DNA from: Vicinamibacteria bacterium
GTDB lineage: Bacteria; Acidobacteriota; Vicinamibacteria; Fen-336
Assembly (NCBI GenBank): GCA_025923995.1
Contig: JAICEW010000004.1
Location: forward strand, 1 to 56,499
Direction: 5' to 3'
DNA: 56,499 nt
Part shown: one piece after another, positions 1-7,562 of the stretch
Layout of the letters: each line of letters starts with the position of its first letter
How positions within the stretch are numbered: position 1 is the stretch's first letter
The notes under the pieces: model-generated
Told to the model about the DNA's origin: nothing
Database searches by the model: none
Seen by the model: only the letters and a program-made list of their open reading frames with translations
Program-made: the position numbers and the translations under genes

Positions 1-693
1 GACGAGCCGACCGGGGACGACGACGAGGGGCAGGGCAACTGGCTGGCCAACCTGCGCGCGGCGTTCCAGCAGAGCCGCGCAGGCCAAATCGCCCCACGGC
101 TCTGGGTCTGGTGCAAGCGCGTGACCCTCGCCGCGGCGCTCCTCCTGATCGCGGCGCTGCTCGCGTCCCACACGTCGGTGTGGCTCCCGGCGACGACGGA
201 GGTGGGCATCGCCCTGTTCGGCCAGGTGGACAAGATCAAGGAACGGGTCGCTCCCTCCACCCTGCCGCCGGCGGCGGCCGCGGCGATGGCGGCGGCGAGC
301 GAACAGCTCCCGCACCTGCGCACCGAGACGATCGAGCTGATCATGGCCAGCAGCGCGCATCGGGCGCTCGAGCCGCCGCAGGTGTTCCGGCTCGCGGGAG
401 ACGCCGTCGAGCGGGGCCGCGCGGCCCTCGGCCAATCCTCGGCCGCGGAGCTCGACCGGCTCACGGAGGCCCTCACGGCGGAGCTGCCACGGGCGGAGCG
501 CAGGCGGCTGGGGGAATACCTCAAGCGCGTGCGCGCCCAGGCCGCCACCGCACCCTTCGAGGACCAGGAAGCCGTGTGGCTCATGGCGCGGGCGGCGCGG
601 CGCTTGCCGGCGGAGCAGCTGTTGCGACTTCAGGATCTGTTCGCACGCGCCGCGGCTCTGGGCCTGCAGCCGACCGCGTCCGCGCCGGGGTAG
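1..693 (+). CDS. C-terminal part of an unrecognised single-pass membrane protein (5' end outside window)
   Basis: The reading frame is open from base 1 to the TAG at 691-693, so the gene starts upstream of the window and about 230 residues are visible. The first 40 residues are acidic then mixed and hydrophilic (DEPTGDDDEG at the edge). One clear membrane segment follows (about residues 41-62, rich in Ala/Leu/Ile). The remaining roughly 165 residues are Ala/Glu/Arg-rich, look helical and lack cysteines. No catalytic motif is visible and I do not recognise the family. A GTG at 121 could serve as an internal start, but it would place the start exactly at the membrane segment and ignore the open frame upstream, so I prefer the longer partial reading. 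The next gene converges on it with only two bases between the stop codons. Confidence 0.6.
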   Translation, partial: DEPTGDDDEGQGNWLANLRAAFQQSRAGQIAPRLWVWCKRVTLAAALLLIAALLASHTSVWLPATTEVGIALFGQVDKIKERVAPSTLPPAAAAAMAAASEQLPHLRTETIELIMASSAHRALEPPQVFRLAGDAVERGRAALGQSSAAELDRLTEALTAELPRAERRRLGEYLKRVRAQAATAPFEDQEAVWLMARAARRLPAEQLLRLQDLFARAAALGLQPTASAPG

Positions 694-695
694 CG

Positions 696-3314
696 TCAGG
701 AGCCGGCTTCGAGGGCTCCCCTGCGCGCGGGCAGGCGTGGATCGAGTCGAACGAACCGCGTGACGACTGGGCCGAAGCGGACCTGGCCGCGTCCCTGTCG
801 CGGATCCCGATAGAGCGAGAGCGTGGCATCCGCCAGGCTGGCGGTGGCCGGCACGGACGTCCACGTCTCCCCGTCGGTCGACAGGCTTACGACGGGCAGG
901 GACGGCCAGGACCGGTCGTCCACCTCGAACACCAGCCGATCGATCGCGCGCGTCTCGCCGAGATCGACCACCGGGCCGTCGGCCGTCCACAGCGTCGGCT
1001 GGGCGGTGCCGGCCGCCACGATGGCCGCCGTGTCGCCCGACGGCACGTCGAAGACGCGCTCCTCTCCGAAGCGCGCGGCTTCCCGCAGGCCGGGCGCGTC
1101 CGCCGCCACGACCTGCGTGACGCCGACCGCGCGCAGGAAGCGCAGCCCCTCCGGCGTGAGCGGCCCCTCCAGCAGCTCCATCGCGCGGGTGTAGGGTCGC
1201 GGCACGAAGCCGGAGTCTCCGTTCACGAGTGGCCGCCAGTGCGCGACGCCGCCGAGCAGCGCGGCCGTGTCGCCCTCGCCCAGCGGCAGGCGCGCGACGG
1301 CGCCGGTGCCGCCCGCGAGGAAGCGATCGGCCTCCGGCGGGCCCGCGTAGGAGTGATAACGGATGGGCGCGTTGGTGGACTCGACCAGGAAGAGGCCGAG
1401 CGCCGGCCACACCAGGCGCCGCCGTCCGGCCAGCGCGAGGCCCGCCAGCACCGAGAGCGCCAGGACCGGAAGGAGCGAGAAGCGCGAGAGGGCCCGCACG
1501 CCGCGGACGAAGACGAAGTGCTCGTGGAGGAAGCGGTAGAGCCCGGTCTGGGGACCCAGCGAGATCACGATCGCGGCCAGCGAGGCCAGGAGGGCGACCG
1601 CGCGATACCGTCGCGGTGCCACGGCCAGCCCCGCCAGCCCCAGCGACAGCGCGACCAGCCCCGGGAACAGCGCGTCCTGGACGTCCCCAGGGTCGAGGTG
1701 GCGCTGGGTCAGGCCGCCGTAGACGCGGGTGCCCGACGCGGCGTACGACGTCAGCGTCGTCGCGTACCTGCCGACGTCCGCCACCGTCCACTCGACGCCC
1801 TGGAAGGCGCTCATGCGCAGGTACGGACGCGCGACCGGCGCGGCCAGCACGAGCGCGAGCGCGGCTCCGGCGGCCAGGGCCAGCAACCCGCGCCGCCCCA
1901 GGCCGGCCAGGACCGCGACCAGCACCGCCACCGCGAGGCCGAGCGCGGTGATCGCGGCCAGGTAGACGGAGCTCCAGGCCTGCAGCGCGAGCATCAGCCC
2001 GACGAGCAGCGCGCGGCCGGGCGTGCGCCGCTCCCAGAAGCGGTCGAGCGCCCACAGGGTGAGCGGCAGGAACGTCGTGACCTGCGCGTGGATGTGCGCC
2101 AGGCGGATCCAGCGGTGCGCGCCCGCGGCGAAGAGGACGCCCCCGGCGAAGGCGGCGACGCGGTCCCCGGTCACGCGCCGCACCAGCAGCTGCGTCGCCA
2201 GGCCGGACGAGGCCATCGCCAGCAGGAGGACCAGGTTGTAGCCGAGGACCGGCCCACCCCAGCGGAGCGCCGGCGAGACCACGATCGCGGGCAGCAGCAG
2301 GTTCTCGGAGAACGCGAGCGAGTCGGGCAGCGGGTGGAACGCGGGCGCGTCCCACAGCCGGCCGGGCGCGTGGAGCAGCGCCTCCACGTCCCACGCCATG
2401 ATCCACGCCGTGAGCCGGCCGTCGGGCCGGTCCATGACGCCCAGGTGCGCGGGATCCGTCGCCAGCGGCCAGCTCATGAGCACGAAGACCGCCGTGTGCC
2501 CCGCGAGCGAGGCCACGACCTCGCCGGCCGTGATCGGTGACGGCAACGGCACCCTTCGGCGCGCGTCCCACGGCACGACCACGACCAGCGCGCCGAGCAG
2601 GCCCGCGGACGCGAGCGCGAGCGCGTCCGTGGCCAGCCACCACGATCGCGCGGTGGCGGGCCCCAGCGCGCGCAGAGGAAGCGTCTCGGACCGTCCGTCG
2701 GGGCGCGTCCAGCCCAGGCGCAGGCGCGGGCCCGGCCCGGTGCGCGTGAGCGCGACGCGCAGGTCGTGCGCGCCGCGGCCGATCGCGACGTCGGCGCCGG
2801 CGCGCAGCGCCTCGCCCTCCCCCTCCAGCACGCGCGCGCCGTCCAGGTCGACCTCGACGCGCCCGCGGCCTTCCGTCCACAGGCGATACGTGCCGCTCGC
2901 GGGCACGCGCAGGCTTCCCTCCCAGCGGAAGGTCCACTTGCGGACCGGCGTCAGCCCCCGCAGGCGAGGGCCATCGATCTCGATCGGCCCCGGCGCCAGC
3001 GTTCCCAGGGAACCCGCAGGTCCCGACGCTTGCGCCGGAAGGCCAGCCGCGGGTCGCAGCGCGACGACGAGCCCCAGCAGCGCGACCGTCACCGCGAGCG
3101 CGACCGCGATCGGGCGCCAGCGCCCGGCGCGACGCGGGCCGCCGGCCGCGGCCGCGAACGCCGCCAGGATCACGGCGGGCCCGAACAGCGGAAGGGCGCG
3201 GACGTCCCAGGGCGGCGACGCGTGGATCGGTGACCAGCGCGTGATCGCGAGCGCGATCAGGGCCACGAGCGCGGCGGTGCCCCAGCGCGCCGCGCGCGCG
3301 AGGAGTCGGATCAC
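696..3314 (-). CDS. Large polytopic membrane protein with PA14-like and discoidin-like domains (GT-C-like)
   Basis: 872 residues from a GTG at 3314. Two N-terminal membrane segments are followed at about 115-215 by a beta-rich PA14-like domain (hallmarks VPASGTYRLWTEG and a later LDG), then a long multi-spanning region (about 225-620) of the sort seen in GT-C/YfhO-like lipid-linked sugar transferases. The soluble C-terminus (about 765-865) resembles an F5/8 type C (discoidin) domain: LGETRAIDRLVFEVDD, then STDGETW, then RFVRLD. PA14 and discoidin folds usually bind carbohydrate. The combination suggests a membrane glycosyltransferase or glycan-handling protein with extracytoplasmic sugar-binding modules; the substrate is unknown. 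It lies 4 bp downstream of the exonuclease gene, so the two are probably co-transcribed. A second PA14-carrying membrane protein lies at 4874-7030. Confidence 0.72.
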   Translation of the reverse strand: MIRLLARAARWGTAALVALIALAITRWSPIHASPPWDVRALPLFGPAVILAAFAAAAGGPRRAGRWRPIAVALAVTVALLGLVVALRPAAGLPAQASGPAGSLGTLAPGPIEIDGPRLRGLTPVRKWTFRWEGSLRVPASGTYRLWTEGRGRVEVDLDGARVLEGEGEALRAGADVAIGRGAHDLRVALTRTGPGPRLRLGWTRPDGRSETLPLRALGPATARSWWLATDALALASAGLLGALVVVVPWDARRRVPLPSPITAGEVVASLAGHTAVFVLMSWPLATDPAHLGVMDRPDGRLTAWIMAWDVEALLHAPGRLWDAPAFHPLPDSLAFSENLLLPAIVVSPALRWGGPVLGYNLVLLLAMASSGLATQLLVRRVTGDRVAAFAGGVLFAAGAHRWIRLAHIHAQVTTFLPLTLWALDRFWERRTPGRALLVGLMLALQAWSSVYLAAITALGLAVAVLVAVLAGLGRRGLLALAAGAALALVLAAPVARPYLRMSAFQGVEWTVADVGRYATTLTSYAASGTRVYGGLTQRHLDPGDVQDALFPGLVALSLGLAGLAVAPRRYRAVALLASLAAIVISLGPQTGLYRFLHEHFVFVRGVRALSRFSLLPVLALSVLAGLALAGRRRLVWPALGLFLVESTNAPIRYHSYAGPPEADRFLAGGTGAVARLPLGEGDTAALLGGVAHWRPLVNGDSGFVPRPYTRAMELLEGPLTPEGLRFLRAVGVTQVVAADAPGLREAARFGEERVFDVPSGDTAAIVAAGTAQPTLWTADGPVVDLGETRAIDRLVFEVDDRSWPSLPVVSLSTDGETWTSVPATASLADATLSLYRDPRQGRGQVRFGPVVTRFVRLDPRLPARRGALEAGS

Positions 3315-3318
3315 GCCT

Positions 3319-4188
3319 TCACTCGCGCCAGGCGGTGACCCGGTCGAGCAGGTCGGTCTCGCCCAGCTCGCGGCACAGCTCGAGCAGCTCGTCGCGCCGC
3401 GCGCCCTGCCACCGCAGGTCCTCGAGGGTCTCGGGCAGCGGCGCGTCGGTGCGCAGCGTGGCCAGGCGCTTGAAGAGCACGACGTCCTCGCGGTGCTCGC
3501 GCAGGCTGGCCCCCAGGGCGGCTGCGCCTCGGACGGTCACGTCCCACGCCCGGTCGTCGTCCGGGATGTCCTCGATGCGGTCGTAGCGCGCGAGCAGCGC
3601 GGACGCGCTCTTGGCGCCCCACTTCGGCACGCCGGGGTAGCCGTCCGCGCTGTCGCCCACCAGTGCCAGCCAGTCCGGGATGGACGCGGGCGGGACGCCG
3701 AACTTGGTGACCACGCCCAGGTGGTCGAGCGTCTTCTGCTGCCGGCGGTCGAAGCAGACGACGCGCTCGCCGCGGACGCACTGCGTGAGGTCCTTGTCGG
3801 GCGAGCAGATCACGACCTGCTCGGCCTCCTCCGCCCAGCGGGCGGCGCCGGTGGCCAGCGCGTCGTCCGCCTCGAACTCCACCATCGGCCAGACCACGAT
3901 GCCCAGCGCGTGCGCGGCGCGCTCGGCCAGCGGGAACTGGGAATGAAGCTCCGGCGGGATGCCTTCGGACGTCTTGTACCCGGGGTAGAGGTCGTTGCGG
4001 AAGGACTCGATCACGTGGTCGAACGCGGCCGCGACGTGCGTCACCCCGTCCGAGCGCAGCAGCGCCCAGAGCGAATAGAGGATGCCGCGGGTGGCGCCCA
4101 CCTCGCGGCCGTCGGGCGAGAGGCTGGGCGGCGCGCCGAAGAAGGAGCGGAACAGCTCGTAAGTTCCGTCGACGAGGTGGACCTTCAT
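3319..4188 (-). CDS. 5'-3' exonuclease / flap endonuclease family protein
   Basis: 289 residues starting MKVHLVDGTYELFRSFFG, the N-terminal metal-binding pattern of the DNA polymerase I 5'-nuclease and FEN families. Acidic metal ligands follow (VEFEADDALATG, CSPDKDLTQC), and the helix-hairpin-helix DNA-binding signature is present (LVGDSADGYPGVPKWG). Length and motif order match stand-alone bacterial 5'-3' exonucleases, as opposed to the N-terminal part of a polymerase. Expected role: removal of RNA primers or 5' flaps in DNA replication and repair in the cytoplasm. The ATG at 4188 lies 26 bp from the divergent TetR gene. No Shine-Dalgarno is obvious upstream of it. Confidence 0.9.
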   Translation of the reverse strand: MKVHLVDGTYELFRSFFGAPPSLSPDGREVGATRGILYSLWALLRSDGVTHVAAAFDHVIESFRNDLYPGYKTSEGIPPELHSQFPLAERAAHALGIVVWPMVEFEADDALATGAARWAEEAEQVVICSPDKDLTQCVRGERVVCFDRRQQKTLDHLGVVTKFGVPPASIPDWLALVGDSADGYPGVPKWGAKSASALLARYDRIEDIPDDDRAWDVTVRGAAALGASLREHREDVVLFKRLATLRTDAPLPETLEDLRWQGARRDELLELCRELGETDLLDRVTAWRE

Positions 4189-4206
4189 GGCGGGCGCCGT
4201 TATGTT
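4178..4206 (+). promoter_or_regulatory. Candidate promoter for the TetR gene
   Basis: A -35-like TGGACC (4178-4183), a 17-base spacer and a -10-like TATGTT (4201-4206). The -10 ends eight bases before the ATG at 4215, so transcription would begin about at the start codon (leaderless). The -35 lies inside the start of the divergent exonuclease gene. Read on the other strand, the same GTTATGTTATG tract offers a weaker -10 (TAACAT) for that gene. Confidence 0.4.
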
Positions 4207-4214
4207 ATGCCCAC

Positions 4215-4910
4215 ATGAGCGACCCGTCCCTCCCCGCCGAGCGCCCGGCGGACGACCACCGCGACCGCCGCCGCGCCATCCTGGAGACGGCCGCGCGCCT
4301 CATCTGCGAGCGGGGCTACGAGGGGACCTCCATCCAGGACATCGCGGCCGCCTGCCAGCTCACGAAGGCCGGGCTGTACCACCACATCCGCAGCAAGGAG
4401 CACCTGCTGCTGGAGATCATGAACTACGGGATGGACATCTTCGAGGACTCGGTGCTGACGCCCGTCCTGCCCATCCTGGACCCGCTGGAGCGGCTCACGG
4501 CCTGCATGGAGCGCAACCTCATGCTGGTGACCGAGACCCGCAGCAAGGAAGTGACGATCATCCTCCACGAGCACAACACGCTGACCGGCGAGGCGCGGGT
4601 CCACATCGACGCGCGCAAGAAGCGCTACGTGCGCATGCTGGAGGCGTCCTTCGGCGAGGCGATGCGGGAGGGCCGCATCCGCGCGGTGAACCCCACGGTG
4701 GCCGCCTTCTCGTTCCTGGGCATGGTGCTGTGGACCTACAAGTGGTACAGGCCCGAGGGCTCCATCTCGCGGGAGACGCTGGCACGGGAGATGGTCTCGC
4801 TCTTCTTCGGCGGGCTCGTCACCCGGCGCCTGCCGCGACGGCCCGGGCCGCGCCGGCGCGCGGCCGTCCCCTCTCAGTCGCGGCGCAAGCCGCGGCGCCG
4901 CGCGCGCTGA
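4215..4910 (+). CDS. TetR/AcrR family transcriptional regulator
   Basis: 231 residues. The N-terminal helix-turn-helix is typical of TetR (about residues 20-65: RRAILETAARLICERGYEG, then TSIQDIAAACQLTKAGLYHH and IRSKEHLLLEI). The C-terminal ligand-binding half resembles the KstR2/FadR-type regulators of lipid and CoA-thioester metabolism, but the effector cannot be read from sequence. An arginine-rich tail of about 35 residues follows the conserved part. No Shine-Dalgarno is visible and a -10-like hexamer lies just upstream, so the mRNA may be leaderless. It diverges from the exonuclease gene across 26 bp, a layout compatible with autoregulation. Its 3' end overlaps the convergent membrane-protein gene by 37 bp. 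Confidence 0.9.
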   Translation: MSDPSLPAERPADDHRDRRRAILETAARLICERGYEGTSIQDIAAACQLTKAGLYHHIRSKEHLLLEIMNYGMDIFEDSVLTPVLPILDPLERLTACMERNLMLVTETRSKEVTIILHEHNTLTGEARVHIDARKKRYVRMLEASFGEAMREGRIRAVNPTVAAFSFLGMVLWTYKWYRPEGSISRETLAREMVSLFFGGLVTRRLPRRPGPRRRAAVPSQSRRKPRRRAR

Positions 4911-7030
4911 AGCGCCGCCGCCCCCTGGGCGGCGAGGAACACGTAGAGCGCCGGCTCCAGGAAGAACTTGAAGCGCATGTTCTCGCCGCCCTCGAAGAGC
5001 ACGCTGACCGCGAACACGTAGCCGACCGGGAGCGCGAGGGCGAGGCCCACGCGCCGTGAAGCGGCGTCCGAGCGGGCGAGGAAGCCCGCCGCGGCCAGGA
5101 CCAGCAGCGCGACGAGCGGCGCGCCCGAGAACACGAAGTCGAACGCGCCCCGCCAGGGCAGCCGGTCCACCAGCACGTGCTCGGTGTAGCGGCTGGACGG
5201 GCGCAGCCAGAAGGCGACGTTGCGGCGCAGCGCTTCCGCGTTCTGGCGCCAGTTGCGCGTGCGCAGGAGCTGCCGGTACTCCGCCATCTGCGCGAACGAG
5301 CGGCGCAGGAATGCGACCTGGTTGTAGTTGTACTCGCCGTTGAGCTTGGCCGTGCGGGAGAGCACGCGGGCGCGGGAGGGGTCGGGCAGCGGCGGCCGCG
5401 CGGTCTCGGTGACGCCCGGGCAGTACTCGTGGAGCCCCTTGCAGAAGTTGTCGGCCGCGAAGGAGGACGTGAACGTGACGCCGAACAGCAGGCGCTGCTT
5501 CGTGACGTACGCCCCCATCACGAGGCCGACGGCCGCGATCAGCGCCGCCAGCCGCCGGCGAGGAAACCCAAGCAGCGCGAGCGAGGCGGCCGCGACGAGC
5601 AGGAACGGCCACTGGAACACCGAGCGCGTGAAGAAGAGCAGCAGGATGGCCGCGGCCAGGCGCGGCGCGGACCCGCCGCCGCCGCGTGCCCGCCAGAGCT
5701 CGTAGAGGAACCAGGTCACGCCGAACGCGGAGAGCAGCGTGCCGTCGAGCAGCGTCGCGTAGAAGACGGACGCGGGATGCAGGACGAACACCAGGGCGGC
5801 CGGCACCGCGAACGCCGCGCGCGTCAGCCGGCAGAGCCAGAGGCACACGACCCCGGCCAGCGCGGACGCGACCAGCCCCCAGACCGCGTACAGCCCCGCG
5901 TCGACGCGACGCATGAGCGCGTCGCCCTCGGCGGTGCGATAGACGCGGGCCAGGACCGCCCGCACGGTGTCGAGCAGCGGCGGCTGGATGTGCAGGTACC
6001 ACAGCGAGCGCAGCGGCTCGTCGCGCAGGTCGGCCACGCTGACGGTCTGCATGAGGTACTCGGACGTGTACTTCTGGAGGTAGAACCCGTCCGGCGCGTG
6101 CGGCCGCGCGTACGCCTCGCCCAGCGCCAGCAGCAGCGCGGACGCGACGAACACGGCGGCGGCCGGGCGAACGTGCGGGTCGGCGGAGAGCGCTCGACGG
6201 ACTCGTGACATCGCGGGGCCCAGCCAGGCCCGCTTCGACTCGCCCGCGATCACGATCAGCCCCGCGGCGGCGGCGAACCACGCGAAGGACAGGCCGAGCG
6301 CGCCCAGGATGCGCACGCGCTTGGCGAGCAGGCGCCGGGGCGTGACCTGGCCCGGCTCGTCGGCCAGGTGGTGCTCGAGCGACAGCAGCTCGAGCGTCTC
6401 CGGGCGGTCCCAGAGCACGCGCAGGGACGCGGCCTCGCGCACCTGCGTGTAGCTCAGCGCAAAGGCGTGCGCGCCACGCGTGAGCGCAACCGCCGCCTCG
6501 CCCTCGCCCGTCGCGGGCAGCACGGCGCGGCCGTCGATCCACAGCGCGCAGGAGTCGTCGGCCCTGGCCTCGAACCGGTGGAGACCCGTGGTCGGCACGT
6601 AGAGGATGCCCCGCACCTCCAGGCGCACGTCCTCGCCGCGGCCGAGCAGGCGGCGGATCACGCTGCGCCGGGGGAGGCGCAGCGAGGGCAGCCCGACCGT
6701 GGCTTCCGGCGTGCGCGCGCCGTGTGCGTACACCAGCCCGGCCACGGGGAAGTCGGACCGCCGAGCGTCGCGCCGGTAGGCGTCGAGCGGCCCCGCGAGC
6801 GCCGCGAGGAGCAGGACGGCCAGCGCGGCGACACGCCTGCCCAGCGGGCGCGACCGCGCCGGCGCCAGCGCGAACGCCGCGACGCCCGCGGCCCCGAGGT
6901 AGGTCCACTCCCAGGCTGGGGCGGCCCAGCGCCCGATGCGGGCGCCCTGCTCGCCCAGGAGCCAGGCCAGGGACAGCACGGCCAGCGCGGCCCACAGCGC
7001 GCGACCGGCCGCTCGCTCGGGGAGGACCAT
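4874..7030 (-). CDS. Polytopic membrane glycosyltransferase-like protein with PA14-like domain
   Basis: 718 residues from ATG 7030. A longer in-frame reading exists, but its extra residues look non-coding and run into the divergent gene. Two or three N-terminal membrane segments lead to a PA14-like domain (about 135-230) with a good signature (ILYVPTTGLHRFEARADD then ALWIDG). After another membrane segment comes a long multi-spanning part resembling GT39/ArnT-type (GT-C) dolichyl- or polyprenyl-phosphate sugar mannosyltransferases (FYLQKYTSEYLMQ, HIQPPLLDT, LHPASVFYATLLDG). It probably moves a sugar from a lipid carrier on the outer face of the inner membrane. The usual catalytic acidic pair of the first periplasmic loop is not obvious, so activity is unproven. 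It ends in a 37-bp convergent overlap with the TetR gene. Confidence 0.72.
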   Translation of the reverse strand: MVLPERAAGRALWAALAVLSLAWLLGEQGARIGRWAAPAWEWTYLGAAGVAAFALAPARSRPLGRRVAALAVLLLAALAGPLDAYRRDARRSDFPVAGLVYAHGARTPEATVGLPSLRLPRRSVIRRLLGRGEDVRLEVRGILYVPTTGLHRFEARADDSCALWIDGRAVLPATGEGEAAVALTRGAHAFALSYTQVREAASLRVLWDRPETLELLSLEHHLADEPGQVTPRRLLAKRVRILGALGLSFAWFAAAAGLIVIAGESKRAWLGPAMSRVRRALSADPHVRPAAAVFVASALLLALGEAYARPHAPDGFYLQKYTSEYLMQTVSVADLRDEPLRSLWYLHIQPPLLDTVRAVLARVYRTAEGDALMRRVDAGLYAVWGLVASALAGVVCLWLCRLTRAAFAVPAALVFVLHPASVFYATLLDGTLLSAFGVTWFLYELWRARGGGGSAPRLAAAILLLFFTRSVFQWPFLLVAAASLALLGFPRRRLAALIAAVGLVMGAYVTKQRLLFGVTFTSSFAADNFCKGLHEYCPGVTETARPPLPDPSRARVLSRTAKLNGEYNYNQVAFLRRSFAQMAEYRQLLRTRNWRQNAEALRRNVAFWLRPSSRYTEHVLVDRLPWRGAFDFVFSGAPLVALLVLAAAGFLARSDAASRRVGLALALPVGYVFAVSVLFEGGENMRFKFFLEPALYVFLAAQGAAALQRARRRGLRRD

Positions 7031-7103
7031 GTCGCGGCGGACAGTAGCACGCGGGCGGCCTGCCGATGGCGCGCGTCGAGCCGCTCTGGGATAGAGTGAA
7101 GGG

Positions 7104-7562
7104 ATGTCCCTCGCGGTCTGGCTGCTGGTGGCAGCGGTGGCGCAAGCGTCGCCCGCCGACGCCAACGCCAGGAAGAAGGAAGGCGAGGGCCAGCCGCGCA
7201 AGCTCGACCTGGGGCCCTACGGCGCTCCCACGGGTGGCAAGCCGGAGGTCGAGGAGCTCACCGACATGCCGCGCTTCGAGTCCACCATCGAGGTGGAGGG
7301 CAAGGCGCCGGCGGACCTCAACCAGACGATGTCGGTCTGGTGGGCGCACTTCAACATCCCGATGGGCGCCGTCTACGGGCGCGGCACCGCGTTTCGCGCC
7401 GCCCCGCCGCAGGGCAGCGTGGACGTCACGCCGCTGGTGTCGCTCGTGTCGAAGAAGGTCAGCGACTACAAGCGCAACCGCCGCGCGCGGCCCAAGCCCG
7501 ACGCGTCGCCGTCGCCCGGCGCGTCCGCCTCGCCGTCCCCGTCCCCCACGCCCCAGCCGTGA
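7104..7562 (+). CDS. Small secreted protein of unknown function with Pro/Ser-rich tail
   Basis: 152 residues. The N-terminus MSLAVWLLVAAVAQASPADA is a short signal peptide, probably cleaved after AQA. The middle (about 30-130) is an unrecognised, partly conserved-looking domain containing ELTDMPRFESTIEVEG and MSVWWAHFNIPMGAVYG. The last 30 residues are a low-complexity Pro/Ser/Ala linker. The stop overlaps the GTG of the next gene by 4 bp (GTGA), so the two are very likely translationally coupled. Upstream, TAGAGT (7092-7097) ends six bases before the ATG. GAAGGG directly abuts the ATG, which is too close for a normal Shine-Dalgarno. Confidence 0.75.
   Translation: MSLAVWLLVAAVAQASPADANARKKEGEGQPRKLDLGPYGAPTGGKPEVEELTDMPRFESTIEVEGKAPADLNQTMSVWWAHFNIPMGAVYGRGTAFRAAPPQGSVDVTPLVSLVSKKVSDYKRNRRARPKPDASPSPGASASPSPSPTPQP

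Noticed and set aside
111-2540. Long rightward open frame over the first membrane-protein gene
   Set aside because: Its translation is Arg/Gly/Gln-rich without any fold pattern, and the opposite strand encodes a protein with clear domains. High GC content makes such antisense frames common throughout the window.
4200-7349. Very long leftward open frame in a second frame over the PA14-type membrane protein
   Set aside because: Low-complexity Arg/Ala/Gly composition; the overlapping frame 4874-7030 has membrane helices and a PA14 signature. It would also cover the divergent secreted-protein gene.
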